The translations under genes were made by a program, and so were the position numbers. This document shows, piece after piece, positions 11,157 through 20,579 of a DNA stretch of 64,000 bases (the first letter of the stretch is position 1; the number at the start of each line of letters is the position of its first letter). The DNA comes from Candidatus Arsenophonus triatominarum. GTDB taxonomy: Bacteria; Pseudomonadota; Gammaproteobacteria; Enterobacterales; Enterobacteriaceae. The stretch covers positions 1 to 64,000 of the forward strand of contig NZ_LWMI01000017.1 of the NCBI RefSeq assembly GCF_001640365.1, given 5' to 3'. The notes under the pieces are model-generated. The model saw only the letters and a program-made list of their open reading frames with translations, did no database searches and had not been told where the DNA came from.

Positions 11157-12177
11157 CTAAGTTTCCCTACTCTCTAAAATAAAATTATCTATTTCTTTGA
11201 GTAATTCTGATTTATTAACATTTGTTTTATCTACTTTCGCATAAATATCACCATTTATTGGTCCTTTATAATATTTATTAGATGAAATTTCTGATGAATT
11301 AGATTGAATACTCTCATAAATAGGCTCATTGTTTTTATATGGTTCAGAGTAAATAGGTTCAATCATTTATCTCATCATTAAATTCTTTGGCAAGGTTTTC
11401 TTGTGTATTTCTTCTTATTTCGTTAATTGATTGAGCAAAATGATAAATCCACTCATTTTTTGTTCCTATTACACGGGTAATATCCAAGCCATCAATAGAG
11501 TCTAGCGAGGAACGTTGTGCAGCATAATAATCAAAACATTTCATTTGTAATGCAATCCATTTTTGGGCGAAACGCTGATTAACAGCCATTTCTTGCTTTG
11601 TTTCTTCGTTCAATAAATGCAGATTCACTCTTCCCTGATTGGCTAAAGCAGCACCCTCTAATTTATTTTCCTCATTATCATATTTTACTTGGTTTAAAGC
11701 TCCATCGAGACCTTCGCGGATAACAGTATTGTTGTCCAATAACTCACTATTATTAGTTAATTCTCTTTCTTTTAAAGAATAAATATCTTTTTCAGTGTTC
11801 CCATAAACCAATGCGCGTTCATCCATAACATCTCTAATGGAAAAAGAAAAAGTATATGCTCCATCTTCGTTTGGAGTAATAGATGCCTGAAATCTATCCT
11901 GATAAACAGGATATGCCATTTCCTTAAGTTGGTAAAACGCCGTCACTTTTTTTAATATGGTTTCAGTATCAGGTTCATCATTGCTATGTGTTAATTCATA
12001 AATTTTTCCCAGCGCTTCACTTGCATTGGTTCCACAAAACCAATCTTTAATTTTTTCCCATATGCCAACATGTGTAGCTTCTTCTTTTGATGAACTATTA
12101 ATAGCGTGCTGTATATCTTCATGGCTAAGCATTCTCTTGAATAGGAATAAGGAATTACCTTGAATAGAAAGTGACAT
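11157..12177 (-). pseudogene. type III effector with WEKI translocation domain and EPIY motifs, frameshifted
   Basis: This is a paralogue of the intact gene at 40737-41879. The first 272 codons hold the N-terminal domain (IWEKIKDWFCGTNASEAL, then GKIYELTH) and the middle domain. The frame then ends in a TGA that overlaps an ATG opening the last 69 codons (EPIYSEP, EPIYESI, DIYAKVD). One base restores a single frame, but the join lacks the ~30-residue segment present in the paralogue. The C-terminal part has two tandem EPIY motifs rather than one. Good RBS AAGGAG is present before the first ATG. Whether it is dead or makes two polypeptides cannot be told from sequence. Confidence 0.75.
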
Positions 12178-12246
12178 AATCGCTCCTTTTTATTTACCTA
12201 AAATTTGTTTTTATTATTACAAACAAACAGGCTATATTAAATACGC

Positions 12247-12438
12247 CACGAGTTTCGCACCAATAAAAAAACGCTCTATTTTTAAGTTTAATTCAGCATA
12301 ATATATAAATAGACAAAATCTTATAAATTAAAAGCAACTTATTGTAATTTAAATAAATTTATACGTTTTAGTAAATTGCAAATTAACCATTACTTTTAAG
12401 CCATTTCTGGAATTTTATATGCCTGTGCGAAACTCCTG
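12247..12438 (+). repeat. MITE-1 copy, TSD TACGC
   Basis: Full-length element with one substitution in the right terminal repeat (CTCCTG for CTCGTG). TACGC is duplicated directly at 12242-12246 and 12439-12443. Confidence 0.92.
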
Positions 12439-12484
12439 TACGCTATTTATTCATTACCTATCAGGCATTATAATCCAGCCATAC

Positions 12485-12516
12485 AAAAACGCCCCCTATC
12501 TTCTCGGTGGCGTTTA
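12485..12516. terminator. terminator-like hairpin
   Basis: AAAACGCC...GGCGTTTA stem with flanking A/T runs, related to the hairpins at 3542 and 41982; here it lies between the effector pseudogene and the recE fragment. Confidence 0.6.
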
Positions 12517-12608
12517 TTTTTTGTTATTATATACTTATTTTCTAATCACAGGAAAACCGCTCAGACAACTCTATTTTCTCTGCTTTCCCACCCGTTAACG
12601 AAAAAATC

Positions 12609-13092
12609 ATGAGCGGTGAATGTATCACGCTTGAGATGTTGAACGGCTGTGTTGATGCGCTGAAACCCACAGAAAGTTTAATTGTTCGCCGTCTGTCAAA
12701 TAGCACCTATCACGCGGCAAGCGGTTATTCGAGTACGCAAATTAGGTTGTGCAACGGGGAGGATTGGGGGCGCTAGACTGGTACAAGAACGCCCCAAGAC
12801 AGGACGACAAAAAACAAGGGGCGCTCTTGATTGGTACTGCGATTCACTCGGCTATTCTAGAGCCTGAGTGTTTTGAAATGCAATACCTTTGTGCGCCATA
12901 CGTTGATTTGAGAACCAAAGACGGTAAACAGGCATTGGCAGAATTTGAAGCTCAAGCCGTAGTCAACAGTCAAATTGTGCTCAAAAAAGACGACTTTGAG
13001 CAAATTGAGCTGATGCGTGATTCTGCGTTGGCTTATCCACTGGTTGCTGAATTACTCGAAAACGGTGAACCGGAATTATCAATTTTCTACCG
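12609..13092 (+). pseudogene. recE: RecE-like phage exonuclease (PDDEXK/DUF3799 type), N-terminal fragment
   Basis: The open frame from ATG 12609 (SGECITLEMLNGCVDAL, then LSNSTYHAASGYSSTQIRL) shifts near 12755 into a second frame (GALDWYKNAP, GTAIHSAILEPE, ELLENGEPELSIFY) that matches phage RecE/exonuclease VIII C-terminal domains. IS21's left end cuts it at 13093, before the catalytic IRPDWLG and DVKTT motifs. Fragments at 13498 and 43351 supply the rest of the same family. RecE resects DNA 5' to 3' for RecT-mediated annealing. Confidence 0.8.
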
Positions 13093-13239
13093 TGTCACCG
13101 ATCATCTAAAACTGATCCACTTGGTATTATTCGTACATTTTTGTACAGGTAATTTATGTTAACCAAGGAGATATTTGTGGATATTCATGTTCGCTTTGCA
13201 CAAGGACAAAGCATTTGAAAAATGGCCCGTGAACTGGGG
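13093..13239 (+). mobile_element. IS21-family left end with istA start
   Basis: It begins with the terminal sequence TGTCACCGATCATCT, the inverted partner of the end at 26870, and then codes MLTKEIFVDIHVRFAQGQSI followed by a stop and KMARELG, the helix-turn-helix start of IstA. It is cut by an IS256 scrap. Confidence 0.85.
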
Positions 13240-13284
13240 GTATAATCAAAATATAAAATCCCCTGACACAGAATTATGAACACC
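13240..13284 (+). mobile_element. IS256 right-end scrap
   Basis: The last 45 bp of IS256 (CCCCTGACACAGAATTATG and AACACC terminal repeat) with no coding part. Confidence 0.85.
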
Positions 13285-13500
13285 ATCACGCTTACTACCG
13301 TTATTCAGCAAAATTTCATGCATTTTTGGCTCGAAGTCTTTACAAAAATCATCCATCAGGCAATAAAGTTCTGTAAGATTTTCCATAATTGTTTAACAAT
13401 GCTCTACTCTTTAACCAGATTGTTAGAGTATTTTAACGAAATATACGCATTCAACTATTTGAATAGCAAGACTTTCACTTTATTTCTTATCCCGAACTCA
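13285..13500 (-). mobile_element. IS982-like 5' fragment
   Basis: The minus strand starts with ACCTGAGTTCGGGATAAG at the recE junction and has an ATG at 13386 opening MENLTELYCLMDDFCKDFEP, then KMHEILLNNG, resembling the N-terminus of IS982-family transposases (ELFCxxDDFC). It is cut by the IS256 scrap after ~33 codons and had inserted into the end of recE. Confidence 0.6.
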
Positions 13501-14025
13501 GGTTAGCACTAGAGCTTCTCTACGTTTTCTGTCCGCCTGTTTTGCCCAGAAAGGACGGGATAGCGTAGCAAAGGCTTGCGTTTCTCTGCCGTTTTCCAGC
13601 GCATCAATCACGTGGTTAACCTGAATCACACCCTCTTCGCTATCTTCTTCATCCAACATACCCAACTGCACGGGATAGCGCCCACACTCCGGTCTTTTGC
13701 CAATTGCACAGAACAGAAAATCAATATCAAGATTAAAAACTTTTTGAGCGATAATCTGGTAGAACGCTGCCTGTAAGTGATAGCCAAACTTGTCAACGGA
13801 CTTACCGAAGTCATGAAAATCATCGGTCGTTTTCACATCGAGGATGAACGACGCACCGGAGTAAAGTCCCAACCAATCAGGGCGGATTTTTAACAGCGTG
13901 CCTTTTTCCGTGTGGTAGAAAATTGATAATTCCGGCTCGCCGTTTTCGAGTAGTTCTGAAACCAGCGCAGAATCACGCATCAGCTCAATTTGCTCAAAGT
14001 CGTCTTTTTTGAGCACAATTTGACT
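13498..14025 (-). pseudogene. recE: RecE-like exonuclease, C-terminal fragment
   Basis: The frame runs from QIVLKKDDFEQIELMRDSA through SIFYHTEKGTLLKIRPDWLG, SFILDVKTTDDFHDFG (PD-(D/E)XK catalytic Asp and DxK), GYHLQAAFYQ and SRPFWAKQADRKRREALVL. This is the catalytic core of DUF3799-type RecE. The 5' end is cut by MITE-2 and the last codons by the IS982-like end. A small deletion near 13964 removes the ALAYP segment. Confidence 0.85.
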
Positions 14026-14161
14026 AAGCCTGTTGCTCAATAGCAAAATTAATTATGACTTACAAAAAAACCAGCCGATGATGATAAAATAATCAATTTT
14101 TGCATTAAAAACAACCTATGTAAGATTAAAAAATAAACTATTTTTGTATTTTTTAGATGTA
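14026..14161 (-). repeat. MITE-2 copy, truncated by IS630
   Basis: The end AAGCCTGTTGCTCAATAG follows ACT at 14023-14025 within recE. The element is identical in type to 42726-42914 and is cut at a TA by IS630 at 14162; its other end is missing. Confidence 0.85.
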
Positions 14162-15042
14162 TAGCTAGGCGACTTAATTTTGATTACAGCATATGTATTA
14201 AAAACAGGTCATCGATAGTGCATCCTGTTTCCATCTTTTTACGTTTAGCTTGAGACCATTTATGTTCTATAGGATTTAAATCTGGTGAATACACAGGCAA
14301 ATATTCTATCTGGTGTCCTGCGTTTATAATTGCCTGTTCAATATTCTTACCTTTGTGAAAGCTAGCGTTGTCCATAAAAATAACAGAATTTTCAGGAAGT
14401 TCTGGGAGCAATATTTTTGTGATCCAAACATAAAAAACATCACGATTAATATTGCAATCAAATAATCCGATAGCAAAAAGGGTTGTTCCCAATAAAGCGC
14501 CAATAACATTTGTTCTTCCCTTAGCACCCCAGTTTTTCAGGCCAAAACAACGGTGACCTTTTGGGGAATAGCCGTGAGTTCGTGGAGTGTCATGTGAAAA
14601 ACCACTTTCATCAATAAAAACAACAGATTTATCTTTTTTTTCATACTGTTGTCTTTTTTGCTGATGTGCCAGCCTGTCGCTTTCGTTGGTTTTTGGATGG
14701 AATAGAGTTTTTTTTATAGGTTAATCCCAGCTTTTTAAGGGATTGCCAAATAGTCTTTTTACAAACACCGAATCGCTCTGCCCGTTCCTTTTGGTAAGCA
14801 TCTGGATACTGTTCCACATCTTTTGCTAAAGCATTTTTATCGAGCTTCCTCTTACGTGGCGTTGAATTTTTTGGCTCTGGTCGTTTAAGCCAACGTACTA
14901 AAGACGCTTTTCCAATACGGAATTGTTTCGCAGTTTCTCGAATTGTTAAACCTTCGGCTTTCCTTACAGATATTACTTTACGTCGAAAATCAATTATATA
15001 ACTCATAACACACCTTGTAATCAAAATTAAGTCGCCTAGCTA
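14162..15042 (-). mobile_element. IS630-family element, 8-A copy
   Basis: Complete element with TA at both ends. Two open frames, 127 and 102+ residues, are separated only by an 8-A tract near 14707. The flanks belong to different sequences (MITE-2 left, IS91 right), so the site has recombined after insertion. Confidence 0.93.
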
Positions 15043-15372
15043 TATCAACACGCCTTTAAAGTCGATCCACTTGCTTGTCTCTCATGTGGGAAAAAATTAG
15101 TTTTCGCAGGAATGAATTTTGGATTGAATCGTAAAGAACTTATGGCACGTCACCATGATCTGGCTTGTTTGCGGTGGCGATAAAAACTCACGACAGGGTA
15201 GATCTATCCTTTTGTTCAAAATTGATTAATAATTAGTCGTTTTTTAACCATCTATTCCGTTCCTTATCTCAACCTTCAACATAATTTTGGCAAAATTTAG
15301 AAGAAAATAAAAAGGATTTCATCATGGCTCAGGTTAATAAGTAACCATTTCGGGTATTAATTTCTTATACAT
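15043..15372 (+). mobile_element. IS91-family 3' fragment
   Basis: The last ~45 codons of the IS91 transposase (VDPLACLSCGKKLVFAGMN) and the whole 3' terminal region are present. The 3' end is followed by CAAG at 15373-15376. Confidence 0.88.
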
Positions 15373-15376
15373 CAAG

Positions 15377-15525
15377 TGCGACATCCGTCTCGCTTTTTTC
15401 CACTTCTCCCACGTTTTCCACAGGCATAACGACAAATTCAGTGGATAACTCTGTTGATTGCGGTGACAACTCGTTATTTTTTCCACACTCAAACATATCA
15501 ATCGCTATTGCTTTGATTTCATTAA
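15377..15525 (-). pseudogene. unrecognised plasmid gene fragment
   Basis: An open frame of ~50 residues (NEIKAIAIDMFECGKNNELS, then TEFVVMPVENVGEVEKSET) without start or true stop, between IS91 and MITE-1. It is acidic and contains no motif I recognise. Confidence 0.35.
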
Positions 15526-15716
15526 CACGAGTTTCGCACAAACATATAAAATTCCAGAAATGGCTTAAAAGCAATGGTTAATTTGCAAGTTACTAAAACG
15601 TATAAATTTGTTTAAATTACAATAAGTTGCTTTTAATTTAAAAGATTTTGTCTATTTATATATTATGCTGAATTAAACTTAAAAATAGAGCGTTTTTTAT
15701 TGGTGCGAAACTCGTG
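15526..15716 (-). repeat. MITE-1 copy, no matching TSD
   Basis: Full-length element with intact terminal repeats. The flanks ATTAA and TCCGG differ; left flank is an unknown gene and right flank is a transfer operon. Confidence 0.9.
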
Positions 15717-15805
15717 TCCGGTTTGGCATTGAGAATTACCCAGCGTAGTGGATGAAATGCCAAATCAATCCTTACTCAGAATTACTGAGGTATTAGTACA
15801 ATGAA
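15717..15805 (+). pseudogene. possible TraW C-terminal scrap
   Basis: Two frames read RFGIENYPA and then VVDEMPNQSLLRITEVLVQ before a stop, resembling the RFGIxxxPAVV...LRITE ending of F-type TraW. It lies just upstream of the DsbA-like gene and traU, where traW belongs. A frameshift and the MITE leave only about 28 codons. Confidence 0.4.
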
Positions 15806-15838
15806 ACTCCAAACACGCAAAATGGAGAAAAGAAAATC

Positions 15839-16480
15839 ATGAAAAGATATCTCACTATCGGGTTATTACTGGGTACATTTTTGCTGCCAATGCTTGCTCT
15901 GGCTGAAACATCATTATCTTCACAAAATATTAAAAGAATGGTCGAAGCTTACGAAATGTACACTGGAAAATTAACCCCCGTTTTAAATGCAAAGTCTCGG
16001 GTAGGTGTTATTGCGCTATATAATTATCATTGTAAGTCTTGTGCAAAGATGGTTCAGACGATTTTAAATCTGGTTAAAACACACCCTGATATCCGGTTTG
16101 TTTTTAAAAATTTACCTGACAAATCAGAACAATCTGTTTTAGGCGCACAAGCAGAATTGATGGTGTGGAGCAAATGTCCCAATGCGTTTTTAAAATATTT
16201 TACTGAGTTATTTAAAAGCGGGAATGTTCAGCAAGCAATAGAAAAATCGAAGTATCCTTTTACGGATATTGAAACTGAATTAACTAATGTTGCTATTGAT
16301 AATGATGTTATGTCACTTGTAACGGCTCATTATGCTAACCAGTTAAATATCAAAAAGCTCCCCACTTTTATTGTTGTTAATTTTACTAATCCTACTGCAG
16401 AAAATACGACAATGTTAACCGGTGTGGTGGATGAAAAAACATTATTAGCCGCCGTTGAAAAAGCAAAGCGAGGCGAATAA
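15839..16480 (+). CDS. periplasmic DsbA-like thioredoxin-fold protein of the transfer operon
   Basis: A 213-residue protein with a signal peptide (Lys-Arg, hydrophobic stretch 5-20, cleavage near ALA-ET) and a thioredoxin-fold CKSC active site at Cys65-Cys68, preceded by VGVIALYNYH. A likely cis-Pro loop, KKLPTFIVV, lies near 175-183. This fits thiol-disulfide oxidoreductases of the DsbA/Com1 type. Its stop overlaps the start of traU (TAATG), and F-type and IncA/C-type transfer operons commonly carry a Dsb-like protein for folding Cys-rich TraU/TraN. RBS-like GGAGAAAAG precedes the ATG. The gene appears intact although its neighbours are broken. Confidence 0.75.
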   Translation: MKRYLTIGLLLGTFLLPMLALAETSLSSQNIKRMVEAYEMYTGKLTPVLNAKSRVGVIALYNYHCKSCAKMVQTILNLVKTHPDIRFVFKNLPDKSEQSVLGAQAELMVWSKCPNAFLKYFTELFKSGNVQQAIEKSKYPFTDIETELTNVAIDNDVMSLVTAHYANQLNIKKLPTFIVVNFTNPTAENTTMLTGVVDEKTLLAAVEKAKRGE

Positions 16481-17277
16481 TGAAACCGCGCCTCTTACGC
16501 TTAGCTTATTGTTCGCTTTTTTGTTACTTAATCCGATATTGTCGGCAAAAGCGTCATTGTGTGAGGGGCGATGAGTGAATCCCATTACTGATATCTGCTG
16601 GCGTTGTCTATTTCCAATTAGCCTCGGCAATATCGGCTTAAATAGCAGTGAATTACCGGATACGCGCAATCCCTCCTCACCGATTCAGTTATGCCCTGCG
16701 CCGCCGCCGTTATTTCAGCGGCCAGGCCTTGCGATTGGTTTTTGGGAGCCGTTTGCGATGACCGATGTCACCCGTGCCCCAATGTGTATGGTCAATATGG
16801 GCGGTTTCACGATTCCGATTGGGCAAATTGGTATGGGGAAAGGGACGAAAGATGTGAATGAAAATCCAGGCGGCGAATATGACATTGGGTATCTCTCTGA
16901 GCTCGCATCGCCCAGTTAGATTGTGCAGCTGGATGCGATTGCTGCTGAAGCCCGTTTACCACTCGATGCGCTCTTTTAGTGCGCAGGCTCTCACGGCTCG
17001 ATTATCCCTTTACGGGTACGATTTATTCCGAAAGCAGTGGCATTAATAGCGCGTTGTTACTCACCGAGCGCATGAATTTTAAATTACATCGCCAGGGCAT
17101 GATTTGGGACACGATAGGGGAAAACCGCGCGGTATGTCAGGAATATCCCACTGTCATTATGCCCAAAAGCCGTTACCGCTATCAGATGTTGAATCCCGTT
17201 CCGGATGCCAATCAGTGCCATCCCACCGGTCGCAGTGTTATTCGCTGGCAAACCGGCAAAGAAATGCCAAATACCAA
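16481..17277 (+). pseudogene. traU: TraU, conjugal transfer pilus assembly protein, degraded
   Basis: The pieces match F-type TraU in order: a signal peptide in a shifted frame, CEGR-stop-VNPITDICW, PDTRNPSSPIQLCPAPPPL, GFWEPFAMTDVTR, CMVNMGG, DIGYLSE, and after another shift LDALF-stop-CAGSHGSI, FKLHRQGMIWDTIGENRAVC, then CHPTGRSVIRWQTGK. At least three frameshifts, two internal stops and an internal deletion are present, and MITE-1 removes the end. TraU is a periplasmic Cys-rich factor for mating-pair formation, so transfer through this system is no longer possible. Confidence 0.88.
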
Positions 17278-17468
17278 CACGAATTTCGCACCAATAAAAA
17301 ACGCTCTATTTTTAAGTTTAATTCAGCATAATATATAAATAGAAAAACCCTTATAAATTAAAAGCAATTTATTGTAATTTAAACAAATTTATACGTTTTA
17401 GTAACTTGCAAATTAACCATTGCTTTTAAGCCATTTCTGGAATTTTATATGCCTGTGCGAAACTCGTG
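17278..17468 (+). repeat. MITE-1 copy in traU, no matching TSD
   Basis: Left terminal repeat has one substitution (CACGAATTTCGC). Flanks are ACCAA and GAATT, so the right side is no longer the original traU sequence. Confidence 0.9.
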
Positions 17469-18447
17469 GAATTAACTTAGCTGAAGTTTTGTTGTTTAAA
17501 TTCAAAACTGGGGCGGTGTTATCATCCACAAATCGATTTTAAGGTACCCAGGAAGCCCGTAGTGGCATTTTCTCTATGTAAGACATAAAACTACCAACTA
17601 AAATCTAAAATATCTCAAAATCGATTTTATGAATTTGAAGTTGAGCTTAAGTAGTTTTGGTCATAAGCTAAACCTGTTTTTAATACTCCATAGCATAAAT
17701 GAACTAGTTTCCTCATTGCCGCACCTAGAGCAGACATTTTTGATTTACCTCTAGCAACTAAACGTTCATATAGTGCTTTAACGTGAGGGTTATAGCGTAT
17801 TGCTGTCAAAGCTGAAAAATATAATTTAGCGCGAATTTGAGCAGAGCCCATTTTAGATAAATGAGCCCGACCGTTAACAGATGTACCCGAACGACGCTCT
17901 ACAGGCACTAATCCCAAATAGGCAGCAACCTGTTCTGCACTAATAAAGTCGTGACTACGTAATACCATCAGCATCTGGCTTCCAACCTGAGCACCTATTG
18001 ATTTGATTGATGTCAGTAATTCCATATCTTTTTTTAACTCAGGATGGTTATTGATATGCCTGGAAATTTCAGCTTCAATGCCCTGTAATTGTTTATTTAA
18101 TGCTTTAAGTGATTTCGTAATGGATTTAATAACCACCGTGGAAGTATAACTCGTTAAAGTTTTCTCTTTCCGATTTTGTTCCCGTAATAAATCCGCTAAA
18201 ATTGCTTCCCGACGTTTAATTAGAGATTTTAATTCTCGAATTTCCGACGATGGCGCAACCCAGGCAGAAGGTTTCTTTAGTTCACCGTAACAAGCCAAAG
18301 CAAACGAATCGACTTTATCCGTTTTTGTTAAAATACCTATCCCTTTTGCAAATTCTCTTATACGGTAAGGGTTGACGATGGAAACATGAAGGCCGATATC
18401 ATAAAGCTCATTGCAAAGTTGTTCGTGATAAATCCCAGTAGACTCAA
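17469..18447 (-). mobile_element. IS110/IS1111-family element, 5'-truncated
   Basis: The minus-strand frame ends at 17627. It contains the transposase_20 (C-terminal) domain: HPELKKDMELLTSIKSIGAQ, AAYLGLVPVERRSGTS, KMGSAQIRAKLY. Further upstream to 18447 is part of the DEDD domain (ESTGIYHEQL, KTDKVDSFALACYGELKKP). The N-terminal catalytic Asp region is removed by the IS91 insertion at 18448. The left 150 bp hold a duplicated AAATCGATTTTA motif and no gene. Confidence 0.85.
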
Positions 18448-19911
18448 GATGGTCGCCTATGGCGACGACTTGTCATTGCTTGTTAGTACTGATATAACCC
18501 GATACCTATTGTCTCAATCTTTTGGTCCCTTTTATGTCACCGCGTTTTAGTCATGTTTTTCAATTTGGTCAACGCTGGCTCAATTGGCTTAATCGCCAAC
18601 CCTCTGATAGTGCCTGCACTGTTGTGATGGAAACCATGGGAAAGATTATGGCTTGCGGTACTTCGCTTATGGGGTGGTCAATTTGGCGCTGTCCTGACCC
18701 TCAATGTAATTCTGAGAAACGGGTTAAATTTACCTGCAAAAGTCGAAGCTGCCCACATTGTGGCGTCAAAGCTTGCCTACAATGGATTAACATACGCTAG
18801 CTTGGTTACCCGAAGTTCCTTGGAAGCACATCACTTTTACCATGCCTTGTGAATATTGGCCTATTATTTGCGCCAACCGTTGGCTTCTCGGTGAAATGAA
18901 TCGATTAGCCGCTGATGTGATATTAACCATCTGCCGTGACCTCAATATCACCCGGGCGTTTTCACTGCCATCCATACCTGGGGACGAGACCAAAATGGCA
19001 TCCGCATATTCATTTTTCAACCACAGCCGGCGGGGTGACTAAAAAGAATACCTGGCGGGATATCAGCTTTTATCGCGAAAACATTATGACAATGTGGCGA
19101 TATCGGATAACGGCATTACTGAGAAAACATTATTACACGCTCACCATTCCCGATGAGCTTAAAGCTGAAGGAAGAAGTAAAGCATGATGGAATCAATTAC
19201 TTAACACTCACTACAAGCGCGGGTAGAATATTAATCTTTCTGATATTCTTTCCAATATTACCCATGTCACCCTTTATCTCTGATTTTATCTAAAGAAACC
19301 CCCCTGTCTCGCTCAGTCGCTTAAAACATTATTCCGGCGAAGATAACATCACGTTACGCTATAAGAGCCACCGCACGAAAAAACAGGAAGACCTGGTCAT
19401 GATATCCGATGAATTTATTACCCTGTTTGCGTCTCATGTGCCAGAAAAATGGTTTCACATGATCCGCTATTACGGCTTTTTAAGTCCATCAGCACGGATG
19501 CGAAAAATGTTAACGGAGGTTGTTTATCCTTTAGCCCAGCAAGATAAAAAACCCGCTAAAAAAGTCACCTGGCGAAACATGTATCAACACGTCTTTAAAG
19601 TCGATCCACTTGCTTGTCTCTTATGTGGGAAAAAATTACTTTTCGCAGGAATGAATTTTGGATTGAATCGTAAAGAACTTATGGCACGTCACCATGATCT
19701 AGCTTGTTTGCGGTGGCGATAAAAACTCACGACAGGGTAGATCTATCCTTTTGTTCAAAATTGATTGATAATTAATCGTTTTTTAACCATCTATTCCGTT
19801 CCTTATCTCAACCTTCAACATAATTTTGGCAAAATTTAGAAGAAAATAAAAAGGATTTCATCATGACGCAGGTTAATGAGTAACCATTTCGGGTATTAAT
19901 TTCTTATACAT
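18448..19911 (+). mobile_element. IS91-family element, full length but broken transposase
   Basis: The 5' end GATGGTCGCCTATGGCGACG has a small dyad and the 3' end is followed by CAAG (19912-19915). Frames in order code a zinc-binding N-terminus (CPDPQCNSEKR, CKSRSCPHCG), a Y2-transposase core with frameshifts, and an intact final 107-residue part (HVPEKWFHMIRYYGFLSPS ... CLLCGKKLLFAGMN). The catalytic HUH region near 18970-19040 is scrambled. Confidence 0.9.
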
Positions 19912-19937
19912 CAAGCCAATCTCTTTTCATTTTCCCT

Positions 19938-20084
19938 TTATTGTCGTAAATATATTGGTGATTCTATCCCAATTCTTTTTGGTTGTGCTTTATTTTCGTT
20001 GAATTGAATTGGAGCGCAAGATATTCCCGTTATGCTAATGAGAGTTGTAAGTAAAATACAAATTAACTTTGAGTCATAGGTCAT
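19938..20084 (-). CDS. small putative lipoprotein
   Basis: A 48-residue frame begins ATG three bases after the HU-like stop codon. It has a short polar start, a hydrophobic stretch (LICILLTTLISITG) and a Cys at position 23 in GISCAP that could serve as a lipobox, followed by a polar 25-residue tail ending SPIYLRQ. Small plasmid lipoproteins of this kind include entry-exclusion and lysis peptides, but nothing specific identifies this one. The tight spacing suggests co-transcription with the HU-like gene. Confidence 0.5.
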   Translation of the reverse strand: MTYDSKLICILLTTLISITGISCAPIQFNENKAQPKRIGIESPIYLRQ

Positions 20085-20087
20085 GTG

Positions 20088-20349
20088 TTACTTCACCGCC
20101 TGTTTGAGATTTTGACCTGCTTTAAAACTCGGTACGTTTGCAGCAGCAATTTTAAATGGTTCGCCTGTTTTTGGATTTCGTCCCGTTTTGGCTACTCTTT
20201 GCTTAACTTGGAAATTACCAAAGCCAATGAGTTGTAAATCATTGCCAGATTTTAAATATTCTGTCACAGATTCGATGAAAGCGTTAACCGACTTCTCTGC
20301 GTCTTTCTTGCTCAAACCTGATTTCTCTGAAACTTTGTTGATGAGTTTT
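20088..20349 (-). CDS. HU/IHF-family DNA-binding protein, 5' end damaged
   Basis: The frame reads LINKVSEKSGLSKKDAEKSV, then the β-arm region GFGNFQVKQRVAKTGRNP with the NPxTGEPFKI signature and a basic C-terminal helix, giving 75-85 residues against the usual ~90. The expected MNKT start at about 20358 is separated by a ~5-base deletion, so translation would need a TTG near 20315 or the gene is dead. HU-type proteins bend DNA and often assist plasmid replication; its place next to the iteron origin fits. Confidence 0.8.
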
Positions 20350-20465
20350 GTTTATGTTATGCCTGAATTAATAGATACGTTAATTTTTGTGATGTTAGCA
20401 GTGATAATTAGAGAGTGTAATGTTTCAGAGTTAATTAACTCAAAAAAATCTTTTTAATTAAAATC

Positions 20466-20525
20466 CCACCGCTCGCCGGAGTTTGTGACCGAGTATAGCG
20501 AGTGAGCAGACAAGGAAGCGGAATA
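20466..20525 (+). other. ColE1-like primosome assembly (ssi/PAS) segment
   Basis: The stretch ACCGCTCGCCGGAG, GACCGAG, AGCGAGTGAGC and GGAAGCGGAA, in this order and spacing, strongly resembles the segment downstream of the ColE1/pBR322 origin that contains a single-strand initiation signal. It is GC-richer than its surroundings. I compare from memory; no alignment was run. Confidence 0.55.
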
Positions 20526-20579
20526 TCACTATTAGCAAAAAATAAATTGGGTCACTCAGTAGTAACATATTTTTAGAAG

